Source: Phytohabitans aurantiacus
Lineage (GTDB): Bacteria > Actinomycetota > Actinomycetes > Mycobacteriales > Micromonosporaceae
Direction of reading: 5' to 3'
DNA length: 64,000 bases
Assembly (NCBI RefSeq): GCF_027923225.1
Contig: NZ_BSDI01000044.1
Location: 3,105-67,104 of the forward strand
The notes under the pieces were generated by a model that was given only the letters and a program-made list of their open reading frames with translations, ran no database searches and was not told the DNA's origin. Positions 8,546-17,021 of this stretch are shown here, in pieces. Numbering within the stretch: the first letter of the stretch is position 1; each line of letters opens with the position of its first letter. The position numbers were made by a program, and so were the translations under genes.

Positions 8546-8596
8546 TCAGGGCGTCCCTCAAGGCGTTAGGGCTACTTGAGGGACGCCCTGATCACG
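8541..8596. repeat. Family A palindromic element, copy A3
   Basis: A 56-bp palindrome with centre TTAGGG and a few arm mismatches near the centre. It provides the stop codon of endonuclease V on the plus strand and the last seven residues (VIRASLK) plus stop of the large glycoside hydrolase on the minus strand. It is therefore shared by two convergent genes whose coding regions enter its two arms. Confidence 0.92.
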
Positions 8597-11500
8597 TTTA
8601 CGGGGCCGAATAGGCCGGTTTGGCGTTGGCCGGGGTAGACGAAGTGAGTGGGGCTGACCTGGTCGAGGTACGGAGCGAGGGTGCCGTAGACGACCACCTC
8701 CAGCTCGTTGTCGCCCGCTCGGACCGCGCCGGCGAACCGGTACGGCCCGCAGAAGCGCGCGCCCAGCGGCTCCCCGTTGAGCGCCACCTCGGCCGTGCCG
8801 CGCACCCGCCCCAAGTCCACAGTGGCCGGGCCAGCGGAATCCACAGTGAACCGTTGCCGATAGCGCACGCCGCCACTGAATCCCGCCAACCCCTGCTCTT
8901 CCCAGTCTCCCAAGCCGATCAGCCCGTCGTCCACATCGAACACCACCGGTCCGGCGAGCGCCGCCCCGTGCGAGTACCCGGGCCGGGTGGTTACGCGGAC
9001 TACGCAGGTGCGCGGTCCGGAGGGCGCGGCGCCGAGGTCGACGGCCAGCGCTCCCTCGCCGCGCGCCACCTCAGCGCCGTCGACCGAGACGTCCGCCTCT
9101 CCGTGTACGCCCAGCCGCATGGCCGTAGCGCCCGGTGGAATCGGAAACGAGAACCACTGCACCGCCTCGGCAGGCACGGCGAGCACGGTCGGCACGACCA
9201 CGTCACCGGCTGCCGCTCCGCTCAGCCATGCCGTCTCGGGCAGCGGGTGCGGCCGGCGCCACAGGTGCAGGGCCGCCGGGTCGCCGTACTGCCGCCGGCG
9301 CACCAGCGTCTCGACCCGCACCCCGTCGCGTTCAGCGGTCCAGTGGCGGCCGGAGAACGCGACTCCGTCGACCAGTACCGCGCCCGCGCCGGACTCCTCG
9401 GTGAACTCGACGGCCACTTCGTTGCGGCCGGGACTCAACAAGTCGCCCAGGTCGTAGCGGCGCACGCGGGGTGTGGCCTGTTCGGCGTACGGCTCGAAGC
9501 CGCCCTGCCGGCCAACCTCCGCGCCGTTGAGCCGGATAACGAGCGCCTCGCGCGCCGCCACCTGGAGCCGCCCCGCCGTCCCTGCCGCCTCCGCCTCCGC
9601 CCGCAGTGTCACCGTCGTCCGCAGTGTCACCGTCGATCCCGGCCGCGGTGGACCACCCGCGTACATCCACTCTGGACGCTCGAAGGCGGTGGCGTCGCGC
9701 ACGACAGCGATGTACGCGCGGAGGTCGAGATCCTCGTCAGGGGCGAGGTCGAGCGCCAGCGCGTGCCGCCCGGGCGCGAGCCGCACCGGTGCCAGGCCAA
9801 GGTATCCGCGGTCGTCGAACGCGAGCGCCGCCCCGCCGAGGGTGCCGGACTTGGCCGCCGCCGCGCCGACCGCGAGCCAGCCGTCGACGGGTTCGTCGAG
9901 GATCAGATCGCAGCGCACCCGCACCGGCTCGCCCGCCCGCGCCGCTCCCAGCGCGAGGAACTCCTCTGGCACGTGCCCCTTCGGGCCGAGCACCTCACGA
10001 TGGATCGGGTCCTTGTGGATGCCGCGCGACGTGGAGTAGACAAGCACTTCCTCGCCGGCCGTCCGCATGAGCTCGCCTCGCGGCTCCGGCGCGGTGCCGG
10101 CGTCCGGCGAGGCGGAACCGCGCAGTGCGTGCGGGCCGAAGGTGGCGTGCGCCTCGCCCCACTCGGCGTCGCCGTCGAGCCGGTGCCGCACCGTCCACCG
10201 CTCCACTGTCCCGGCCGCACCGAAGTCGCCCCACGTATCGTCCATCGTAGACACCAGCGCCGATGTCCACAGCGGAGCGAGCTCCACAGTGGAGCGCTCA
10301 GACCCGGAGGCCGCATCGGCAGGCGCCAGCGTGCCCAAGACCGGCGCCGCGGAAAGGGCCGTCGCAGAAGCGGGCGCCGCGGACCCAGACGCAGCGGTCA
10401 CACGGAAAGGCGCGGCAAGCGCGGAGGACAGCCGCGACGAGACCGGCTGCGCTGGCAGGTGTGCCGGTGGGAAGGCGATCAGGGCGGCTGGGCCGTGGTC
10501 GAAGGGGACGCGCACCTCGACCGTGCCGTCGACGACGGTGCACGGCAGGGCTCGCACGTCTCCGGTGAACGGGTCCGCCAGCACGGCGTGGGGTGGCACG
10601 TCCCTGACCCGCACGGTCACACTCTCGTGATAGCGGGCCGGGTCGAAGTCGTAGCGGGCGTCGAGCCAGCCCAGCGAGATGCCGCGCTCGTCGGGGCGAC
10701 CCACGGACACGTCGCTCGCCCGGCTCGCGGCCGCGGTGATGAAGACGACGCGCGTGCCGTCGACGTCGCGCACCAATGACGGTACCGGCGCCGCCACGGG
10801 CGGTGCGGGCAGCAACGGGCCGACGGCGGCCGCGTCGTCGACAAGATGTGCCCTGCCGGCGGCGAAATGCGCGAGCAACCCCGCATGATCAGGGCGTCCC
10901 TCACGCTGTTCTAACAACTTGAGGGACGCCCTGATCACGCGAGGAGTGGGTGCGGTGCCCACCGCGATCAGGGTGCCGCCGGACGTGACGAACTCGTCGA
11001 GGCGTGCCGCGACGCGCTCGTCGATAACGGTGCACGCGGGCAGGATCACGGCGCGGTACGCCTCGTCGGCCACCTGTAAGCGGCCGTCGACCACGTCCGC
11101 GCGGGCCACGGAGTCGTCGTCGATGACGTCGGCTTCGCGGCAGAGGCGGTCGAGCGCGCCCGGCACCGTGTGGAACCACGTCAAGTCGCCCACCAGGTCC
11201 CGGTAGACCCGCTGGGCGCGCAGGGCGTCGTCGCTCACGTGGCCGTCGAGGCGGGTGCCGGCCTGCACGGTGGCGGTGGGCAGCAGCACGGCGATGTCGC
11301 AGGCGTGCCGGCCGAGCGAGAGGGCGGCGCACAGGCGGGTGACGGTGTCGGCGAAGAGGCGGTGGTGGTGCCAGTACGGCTGGCGCCAGTCGGTGGACGG
11401 CGGCGCCCACTCCCACCATCCGGCCTTGGTCGTGTAGTAGACGGCGTGCGGGTTGTAGAGGGTGGCGCCGGCGCGCAGCCACGGCAGCAGCCAGTCGAGC

Positions 11501-12438
11501 GTCTCTTCGAGCGTGCCACCCCAGCCGCTGGAGTGGAACGCCTCGATCCACGTGCGCGGATGTCCGTACAGATGGGACAGTGACGAGTGGACGCGCGCGT
11601 CGCCGTGATGGTCGGAGCCGGGTGCGCTGAACCAGCGGTGCGTGCGCGGATAGTCGGCGTAGAGCTGGACGCCCGCGACGGGATCGCCGGCGCGGGCCGG
11701 GTCCTGCTGGTCGCAGCCGGCAAGCAGGCCGTACCGCGTGTGCCAGTCGGCGAGCGGCCGGAAGAACGCCTCCTCGGCGAGCTCCGCTCGGGTGAGCTGG
11801 TAGTCGCGCCGGATCAGCGGATCGGAGTCGGTCCACAGTAGAGCCGGGTCCAGCTCGTAGCCTCGACGCGAGGCAAACTCCGACGCGAACGCCGCCGACC
11901 ACGTGGGCAACGCGGGCAGCTCGTCCTGGAACGAGCCCGCGATGGCGCCACCGAGATGGTGGCCGAGGCGGCGGGCGAACTCGCCGTGCACCCGGTCCAG
12001 CAGCGTGGCGCAGGCTACTGTGGACAGATAGTCGAAGCCGCGGGTGCGCACCGATCCGTCCGGCGCGAGCCACTGGCCGGCGTACTCGGGATGCCCCTCG
12101 ACGAGGCGCGCCTGGATGTCGGCGCCGGAGAAGCCGAGCTGGTCGTAGAACCACAGGCGGGCGCCGAGCCCGGCCGCGTCGTCGCACACGCCGTCGAGCA
12201 GCTCCCACCACTCGTCCGAGAAGAACGGCGGGTCGTCGGCGTCGGAGCCGAACATGGGGCCGGTCGGTGCCAGGTTGAGCACGACCAGGTTGTGCACGCC
12301 GCCGGCCACGAAGCGCTCCAGCTGCCAGCGCAGCCGCCGCCGGTCCAGCTTTGCGCCGCTCCACCACCAGATCGCGACCGGTGAGAACTCGCGCGGCGGC
12401 TCGCGCAGCACCGCGGCGAGCCGGGGTGGCAGGTTCAC
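8572..12438 (-). CDS. Very large GH106-like glycoside hydrolase carrying an in-frame palindromic element
   Basis: A 1288-residue glycoside hydrolase resembling the GH106 alpha-L-rhamnosidase group. The N-terminal catalytic barrel has the opening FSPVAIWWWSGAKLD, an LWFYDQLGFSG segment and the acidic FQDELP motif (about residue 170). Beta-sandwich and carbohydrate-binding modules follow, the last being GH2-sugar-binding-like (GVRYRQRFTVD...VALNGEPLG). No signal peptide, so it probably acts in the cytoplasm on imported oligosaccharides. GTG 12438 overlaps the stop of the upstream permease by 4 bp, making it the last gene of the transporter operon. Repeat A4 lies in frame at about residues 501-519, and the C-terminal VIRASLK comes from repeat A3. 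The exact GH family is a judgement from motifs; rhamnosidase activity is inferred. Confidence 0.78.
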   Translation of the reverse strand: MNLPPRLAAVLREPPREFSPVAIWWWSGAKLDRRRLRWQLERFVAGGVHNLVVLNLAPTGPMFGSDADDPPFFSDEWWELLDGVCDDAAGLGARLWFYDQLGFSGADIQARLVEGHPEYAGQWLAPDGSVRTRGFDYLSTVACATLLDRVHGEFARRLGHHLGGAIAGSFQDELPALPTWSAAFASEFASRRGYELDPALLWTDSDPLIRRDYQLTRAELAEEAFFRPLADWHTRYGLLAGCDQQDPARAGDPVAGVQLYADYPRTHRWFSAPGSDHHGDARVHSSLSHLYGHPRTWIEAFHSSGWGGTLEETLDWLLPWLRAGATLYNPHAVYYTTKAGWWEWAPPSTDWRQPYWHHHRLFADTVTRLCAALSLGRHACDIAVLLPTATVQAGTRLDGHVSDDALRAQRVYRDLVGDLTWFHTVPGALDRLCREADVIDDDSVARADVVDGRLQVADEAYRAVILPACTVIDERVAARLDEFVTSGGTLIAVGTAPTPRVIRASLKLLEQREGRPDHAGLLAHFAAGRAHLVDDAAAVGPLLPAPPVAAPVPSLVRDVDGTRVVFITAAASRASDVSVGRPDERGISLGWLDARYDFDPARYHESVTVRVRDVPPHAVLADPFTGDVRALPCTVVDGTVEVRVPFDHGPAALIAFPPAHLPAQPVSSRLSSALAAPFRVTAASGSAAPASATALSAAPVLGTLAPADAASGSERSTVELAPLWTSALVSTMDDTWGDFGAAGTVERWTVRHRLDGDAEWGEAHATFGPHALRGSASPDAGTAPEPRGELMRTAGEEVLVYSTSRGIHKDPIHREVLGPKGHVPEEFLALGAARAGEPVRVRCDLILDEPVDGWLAVGAAAAKSGTLGGAALAFDDRGYLGLAPVRLAPGRHALALDLAPDEDLDLRAYIAVVRDATAFERPEWMYAGGPPRPGSTVTLRTTVTLRAEAEAAGTAGRLQVAAREALVIRLNGAEVGRQGGFEPYAEQATPRVRRYDLGDLLSPGRNEVAVEFTEESGAGAVLVDGVAFSGRHWTAERDGVRVETLVRRRQYGDPAALHLWRRPHPLPETAWLSGAAAGDVVVPTVLAVPAEAVQWFSFPIPPGATAMRLGVHGEADVSVDGAEVARGEGALAVDLGAAPSGPRTCVVRVTTRPGYSHGAALAGPVVFDVDDGLIGLGDWEEQGLAGFSGGVRYRQRFTVDSAGPATVDLGRVRGTAEVALNGEPLGARFCGPYRFAGAVRAGDNELEVVVYGTLAPYLDQVSPTHFVYPGQRQTGLFGPVNVIRASLK
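10884..10939 (-). repeat. Family A palindromic element, copy A4, inside a coding region
   Basis: A 56-bp copy lying within the glycoside hydrolase gene. Read on the gene strand it is open and codes for VIRASLKLLEQREGRPDHA, between GTAPTPR and GLLAHFAAG. The surrounding protein continues without a frame break. One end is CATGATC rather than CGTGATC, a variant shared only with A5, the other copy inside a gene. The insertion point follows a strand and turn after a Rossmann-like segment, so it is probably a surface loop. Confidence 0.93.
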
Positions 12439-13259
12439 CCCTTGAGCCCGCTCGCGAAGCCCTTGATGACGTACCGCTGCAGCAGGAGGAAAACCAGCAG
12501 GATCGGGATCGCCCCGAGCACCAGGCCGGCGAAGACGAGCCCGTAGTCCGACACGTACTGCCCGACGAACGCGAAGATGCGCACCGGGATCGTCTCGTGG
12601 TCGGAGCCGCCGAGGTACAGCAACGGGGTGAAGAAGTCGTTCCAGATGAAGACCGCGTTGAGGATCAGCACGGTGCCGGTGATCGGGCGCAGCAACGGGA
12701 ACACGATCCGGGTGTACGCCTGGAAGTGCGACGCGCCATCGACGAGCGCCGCGGTGGCGTAGTCGGCGGGCAGCGCCCGGATGAAGCCGGTGTAGAGGAA
12801 GATGGTGAACGGCAGCTGGATGCCCGTGTAAAACAGGATCATCGACTGGTAGGTGCCGATCAGCTCCAGCTTGGAGAAGAGATTGTAGAGCGGGATCATA
12901 CCGAGCTGGAAGGGCAGCACGATGCCGAGCAGAAACAGGATGTAGAGCCCGTATCCGAGGCGGGTGGCGCGGCGTGCCAGGAAGTACGCGCCACAGGAGC
13001 CGATCGCGATGAGCAGCACCAGGCTCGCCACGGTGATGATCGTGCTGCTCAACAGCGCCGACCCGAGTGACGCCTCGGACCACGCCTCGGTGTAGTTGTC
13101 CACTGTGGGCGGGTTGGGCAGGCCGAGCGGAGAGCTGGCGATCTGGCCGGCGTCCTTCATCGACAGCACGATGAGGGCGTACACGGGGAACAGGAACGCC
13201 ACGCCGGCCGCCACCATCAGCAGCTCCAGCGCGAACGTGCGCGGGCGGTACCGGTTCAC
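12435..13259 (-). CDS. Carbohydrate ABC transporter permease (MalG-like)
   Basis: Inner-membrane permease of a CUT1-type sugar importer, 274 residues with about six membrane segments. The cytoplasmic ATPase-docking loop ATAALVDGASHFQAYTRIVFPLLRP matches the EAA motif, and the GFASGLKG end is typical of MalG-type subunits. GTG 13259 overlaps the preceding permease stop (GTGA), and its own stop overlaps the glycoside hydrolase start in the same way. No ATPase gene is in the operon, so a shared MsiK-type ATPase encoded elsewhere is expected, as in other actinomycetes. Confidence 0.93.
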   Translation of the reverse strand: MNRYRPRTFALELLMVAAGVAFLFPVYALIVLSMKDAGQIASSPLGLPNPPTVDNYTEAWSEASLGSALLSSTIITVASLVLLIAIGSCGAYFLARRATRLGYGLYILFLLGIVLPFQLGMIPLYNLFSKLELIGTYQSMILFYTGIQLPFTIFLYTGFIRALPADYATAALVDGASHFQAYTRIVFPLLRPITGTVLILNAVFIWNDFFTPLLYLGGSDHETIPVRIFAFVGQYVSDYGLVFAGLVLGAIPILLVFLLLQRYVIKGFASGLKG

Positions 13260-14197
13260 GCCTGGTCCTCCCGGGCACGCAGGTAACGGATCTGGACGAG
13301 CGACACGGCCGCCACGAAGAGCGCCAGCACGAGCGCCACGGCGGTGCTGTACCCGTACCGCCCGAAGACGAACGCCTCCTTGTAGAGCACTGTGGACAGT
13401 GTCTCGGTGGCGTATCCGGGACCACCGGCGGTGGCCGCGAACACCTGGTCGAAGAGCTTGAGCCCGCCGATCGTGGAGAGCATCACGTTGATGGTGGTGG
13501 CGGGTGCGAGCAGCGGCCAGGTGACGTACCGGAACCGCTTGACCGGCCCGGCGCCGTCGATCGTGGCCGCCTCGCGCACGTCTTTGCTGATCCCCTCCAG
13601 GCCCGCCAGGAAGATCACCATCGAGTACCCGGCGTACTGCCACACCACCATCGCCGCGACCGACCACAGCGCGATCGACGGGTCGCCGAGCCAGTCCTGC
13701 CGCAGCGAGCCGAGCCCGACCGCGCCGAGCACCCCGTTGAGTCCGGCGTTCGGTGCGGGGTTGTAGACGTACTTCCACAGGAACGCCACCATGACCGGGC
13801 TGACCACGACCGGTGCGAAGAAGATGGCGCGCAGCAGCATCCGGCTCTTGATGCGGGCGTGTACGCCGAGCGCGAGCAGCAACCCGACCCCGTTCTGCAC
13901 CACCACGATCGCGACGGTGAGCAGCAGCGTGTTGCGCAGCGAGCCGAGCGCCCGGTCGTCGTGCAGGAGGCTGTCGAAGTTGCGCAGCCCGACGAACGAC
14001 CAGCCACCCAGCCCGCTCCAGTCGGTGAACGCGTACAGCACGCCGGACGCGCTCGGGTACAGCACGATGGCGCCGTAGCAGAGCAGCGCGGGCGCTACGA
14101 ACAGCCAGGGCGGGCCGAGCCGGTTGCGCGGCCGGCGCCGCTTGGCCGGGCGCTCCTGCGGTGGTGTCGGGCTGGCTTCCAGTACCTGTGTGCTCAT
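13256..14197 (-). CDS. Carbohydrate ABC transporter permease (MalF-like)
   Basis: First permease of the CUT1-type importer, 313 residues. A basic N-terminal tail (about 1-27) leads into six membrane segments. The docking loop EAATIDGAGPVKRFRYVTWPLL (about 215-236) carries the EAA motif, and GGLKLFDQVFAATAGGPG is the conserved periplasmic/membrane segment of MalF-type subunits. The ATG overlaps the stop of the binding-protein gene (ATGA). It pairs with the MalG-like subunit to form the channel. Confidence 0.94.
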   Translation of the reverse strand: MSTQVLEASPTPPQERPAKRRRPRNRLGPPWLFVAPALLCYGAIVLYPSASGVLYAFTDWSGLGGWSFVGLRNFDSLLHDDRALGSLRNTLLLTVAIVVVQNGVGLLLALGVHARIKSRMLLRAIFFAPVVVSPVMVAFLWKYVYNPAPNAGLNGVLGAVGLGSLRQDWLGDPSIALWSVAAMVVWQYAGYSMVIFLAGLEGISKDVREAATIDGAGPVKRFRYVTWPLLAPATTINVMLSTIGGLKLFDQVFAATAGGPGYATETLSTVLYKEAFVFGRYGYSTAVALVLALFVAAVSLVQIRYLRAREDQA

Positions 14198-15498
14198 GAG
14201 CTCTTGCGGTACACCTCGTCCATCTTCTTGAGCCCGTCGTCAATCGTGATCTTCTTGGCGAGCAGGTCCTGGATAACCGTGAAGTGCGTCGGCTGTACCT
14301 CAGCGTTGGGCCAGCGCGACCCGACCGGCGCGACCCGACCGGAGTCGATCAGCGGCAGGAACGACTGCAGCGCGGGGTCGACCTTGGAGCTCGCGTCGCG
14401 CTTGAGCGGGATCGCGGCGACCACCTCGCACCAGGTGTTGATGTTTTCCTGCTTGCCGAGGAACTCGATGAACTTCAAGGCGGCGTCCTTGTTTTTGCTC
14501 TTGGCGTGCACGCCGACCCCGACGTTGGCCGCGCTCCACGTGTATACCCGCTCCGCGGTGTCGGCGCTCGGGAACGGGAACATGTCGATGTCGTCCTTGT
14601 TGGTCGCCGCGTCGCGGAACGCCGGCAGCAGCGGCGCCACCTGTACGGCCATCGCCGCCTGCCCGGTGCCGACCATCGCGGTCGACTGCTCCAGGGTGGT
14701 GCCGTTGGGGTTGTCGTTGAAGAAGCCCCGGTCGCGCAGGTCCATGTAGAGCGCCATCGACTCCTTCCACCCCGACCCGGCGAACGTGGCCTTGCCGGCG
14801 AGCATCTGGTCGTCGAAGTCGGGCGTGTCCCGGTAGACGTGCGAGGCCACCAGCGCGTACGTGATGAGCTGCGTGACCCACTGGGTCTGCGCGCCGAGCG
14901 CGAGCGGCACCTTGCCGGCCGCCTTGAGCTTCTCACAGACGCTGATCAGCTCGCCCCACGTCTTGGGGATCTGCACGCCGGCCGCCGCGAAAACGCTCTT
15001 GTTGTAGATCGTGCCGATCACCGTCAGGCCGGACGAGAACAGGTACACCTTGCCGTCGTGCTGGAACGAGGCCTTCAGGTTTTCCGGGATCGCGGAGGTC
15101 CACGCCTGGCCGCTCAGGTCGGCGAGCAGGCCGGCCTTGGCGATGTCGGTGGTCGACATCGCGCTGCCGCTGCCCGGGTACAGCGCGTGGACGTCGGGCG
15201 CGTTGCCGCCGCCGAGCTGCGCGCGCAGGGACGTCTGCACCTGGTCGGTCGGCGCGTACGAGGTCTTGAACGTGATCCCCGAGCCGCTGTCGGTGTATGC
15301 CTTGGTGAGGACGTCGAGCGGACCCTTCTCATCCGCGACGCCGACCAGGCTCAGCGAATTGGAGTCGCCGGACCCGCCACCGCACGCGCTGAGCAGCCCG
15401 GGCACGGCCACGCCGGCCGCCAGCCCGCCCATGATCCGCAGGAACTGCGCTCTGTTCAAACGACTGTCTATGTTCGAACGACTATTCATAGCTGTCAT
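14194..15498 (-). CDS. Sugar-binding lipoprotein of the ABC importer
   Basis: Extracellular solute-binding protein (family 1), 434 residues, first gene of the operon. The signal peptide ends in the lipobox LLSAC, giving lipid-anchored C39, followed by a GGGSGDSN linker. The mature part has the two-lobed binding-protein layout with GKVYLFSSGLTVIGTIYNKSVF near the first hinge. The ligand is not readable from sequence. Because the last gene of the operon is a rhamnosidase-like enzyme, a rhamnose-containing oligosaccharide is the best guess. A good promoter lies 70-100 bp upstream. Confidence 0.93.
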   Translation of the reverse strand: MTAMNSRSNIDSRLNRAQFLRIMGGLAAGVAVPGLLSACGGGSGDSNSLSLVGVADEKGPLDVLTKAYTDSGSGITFKTSYAPTDQVQTSLRAQLGGGNAPDVHALYPGSGSAMSTTDIAKAGLLADLSGQAWTSAIPENLKASFQHDGKVYLFSSGLTVIGTIYNKSVFAAAGVQIPKTWGELISVCEKLKAAGKVPLALGAQTQWVTQLITYALVASHVYRDTPDFDDQMLAGKATFAGSGWKESMALYMDLRDRGFFNDNPNGTTLEQSTAMVGTGQAAMAVQVAPLLPAFRDAATNKDDIDMFPFPSADTAERVYTWSAANVGVGVHAKSKNKDAALKFIEFLGKQENINTWCEVVAAIPLKRDASSKVDPALQSFLPLIDSGRVAPVGSRWPNAEVQPTHFTVIQDLLAKKITIDDGLKKMDEVYRKSS

Positions 15499-15568
15499 GC
15501 CGGCCCCTCGCCTATCGGGCAGTGTGTGTACAAGCTTTGTTAAAACTGCGAGAAATCTTGTTACGGCG

Positions 15569-15597
15569 AGGGTAGGACGGTGTGATCAGGGTGTCAA
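15569..15597 (-). promoter_or_regulatory. Sigma-70 type promoter of the sugar-transport operon
   Basis: On the minus strand a consensus -35 TTGACA (15592-15597), a 17-bp spacer and a -10 TACCCT (15569-15574) lie about 70 bp upstream of the binding-protein start. The flanking AACCGTTGC just upstream resembles half of a LacI-family operator, but the match is too weak to call. It is one of the few near-consensus promoters visible in the window. Confidence 0.7.
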
Positions 15598-15612
15598 GCA
15601 ACGGTTCAATCG

Positions 15613-15669
15613 GCCCGTCAACCACGCCTTTACTCCCACATTAGGGACAGAAAGGCGCGGTTGACGGGC
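15613..15669 (-). terminator. Strong hairpin between the SnoaL gene and the sugar operon
   Basis: 19-bp arms GCCCGTCAACCACGCCTTT (15613-15631) and its complement (15651-15669) with one mismatch and a 19-nt loop. It lies 25 bp after the stop of the leftward SnoaL gene and just upstream of the sugar-operon promoter. The position suits a terminator insulating the operon. There is no U-tract. Confidence 0.65.
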
Positions 15670-15693
15670 ACGTGAAAACAACGCACCTCGATG

Positions 15694-16125
15694 TTATGTA
15701 CGCGAGCAGAGCGCTCCATGCTCGGGCACCGGCAGGGCCTCGCCGATCACGTCGTGGTTGACCCAGAACTCCACGACCCGGCCGGCGGCGAGCCGGATGA
15801 TGTCGGTGCCCGTGAAGGTGGCCGCCTCGGTGACGCACGCCCAGCGGCCCGCGATCAGGTCGCCGCTGATGATCGGGCCGACCTGCACCGCGAGCCGCGC
15901 CTCGGGGAAGGCGGCTCGCAGCGCGGAGATCCAGGAGATCAGTGCCAGCCGGCCGCCGGGCCGGTCGGTGGCCCGGCCCAGAACCGGGATGTGCAGGGCC
16001 AGCGCCGGCGCCACCAGGCTCTCAGCCTGGGCGAGGTCACCGTTGCGCAGCGCCATCCACCGCTCCCAGAGCGCACCCCGGTTGTCGGCGGCGTACGACG
16101 AGTGGTGGTTGGGGTTGACGGTCAT
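15694..16125 (-). CDS. SnoaL-like (NTF2-fold) protein
   Basis: A 143-residue cone-shaped alpha+beta protein of the SnoaL-like/nuclear-transport-factor-2 fold. The N-terminal helix (ALWERWMALRNGDLAQAESLVAPALALHIP) is followed by strands ending IIRLAAGRVVEFWVNHDVIGEA, as in polyketide-cyclase-like proteins. Members include cyclases, isomerases and many small-molecule-binding proteins, so the activity is open. It lies 116 bp downstream of a WYL regulator on the same strand, which suggests that regulator as its controller. Confidence 0.8.
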   Translation of the reverse strand: MTVNPNHHSSYAADNRGALWERWMALRNGDLAQAESLVAPALALHIPVLGRATDRPGGRLALISWISALRAAFPEARLAVQVGPIISGDLIAGRWACVTEAATFTGTDIIRLAAGRVVEFWVNHDVIGEALPVPEHGALCSRT

Positions 16126-16241
16126 CGCGGCAGCTCCCTCACTGAGCTTGCTGGTTCGCTCGATCGCGCGGCGCTAAAGGGCGACGCCTTCCCTCGTCGC
16201 TTCGCTCCTCAGTCCAGGCGCCGCCGCGCCAGCTCACTCGC

Positions 16242-17012
16242 TCACCTGTTACGGACGCCTCTTATCGTTGTGGTGGCCGCGGACACCGTCCTGTCCGCGT
16301 TTTCGGAGAAGTCGAGGCGGATCGCGGGCGGGTGAGCGGCCTGCAGGCGGCCGGGATCGATCGGCCGGGAGGGGGCGATCTCGGGCGTGGTCGCCGCGCT
16401 GAGCACGCGGTCGAGCCGGAACTCCCGCTCGTCACCGCGCAACCGGCACCACCCCACCAGGTACCACAATTTGCCCTCGCCGAGCAGCGCCACCGGCTCG
16501 ACGAGCCGCTGGGACGGCGTGCCGTGCTTGTCCACGTACTCGATGGACAGGACGGACCGGCTGACCACCGCGTCTTCGGCGACGCGCAGCACGTGGCGCG
16601 GCGGTCCGGGCTCTGTGCCCGGCGGCGCCGCGAGGTGGATGCGCGCGGCGACCTCGCGCGCGGTCTCGACATCGCGCCCCGCCATCGCGGCCAGGAGCTT
16701 GTGCAGCACCGAGCGGGCCGCGTCGACGAACGGCGTGCCCTCGAGCGCCCGCAGCGCGATCGCGGTGGCGACCGCCTCGCGCGGCGTGATGTTGACCGGC
16801 GGGAGCGTGTGCTGCTTGTCGACCACGTAGCCGCCGAGCCGGCCGGTCTCGGCGTAGATGGGCACGCCGGCCTGCTGCAGCGCGGCGATGTCGCGCCGGA
16901 TCGTGCGCGCGTCGACCTCGAAGCGCGCCGCGAGCCAGTGCGCGCTGCGCGGGCGCGGCGACACCGCCCGCAACTCCTCCACCAGGGCGTACAGCCGATC
17001 GGTACGGTTCAC
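16242..17012 (-). CDS. YafY-type transcriptional regulator (HTH plus WYL domain)
   Basis: A 256-residue regulator with an N-terminal DeoR-like winged helix (residues 1-65; ARFEVDARTIRRDIAALQQAG), a middle helical region, and a WYL domain (about 140-230) ending with the GEGKLWYLVGWCRLRGDEREFRLDRV segment. WYL domains sense small ligands or nucleic acids, and such proteins often control an adjacent enzyme gene. The SnoaL gene immediately downstream is the obvious candidate. It starts at ATG 17012, 10 bp after the large regulator gene, so transcription may read through from that gene. Confidence 0.9.
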   Translation of the reverse strand: MNRTDRLYALVEELRAVSPRPRSAHWLAARFEVDARTIRRDIAALQQAGVPIYAETGRLGGYVVDKQHTLPPVNITPREAVATAIALRALEGTPFVDAARSVLHKLLAAMAGRDVETAREVAARIHLAAPPGTEPGPPRHVLRVAEDAVVSRSVLSIEYVDKHGTPSQRLVEPVALLGEGKLWYLVGWCRLRGDEREFRLDRVLSAATTPEIAPSRPIDPGRLQAAHPPAIRLDFSENADRTVSAATTTIRGVRNR

Positions 17013-17021
17013 GTGCAGACG

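Noticed and set aside
8541..8596. Family A palindromes as ordinary rho-independent terminators only
   Set aside because: They lack U-tracts, are strongly conserved in sequence at five places, and two are inside genes where termination would destroy expression.
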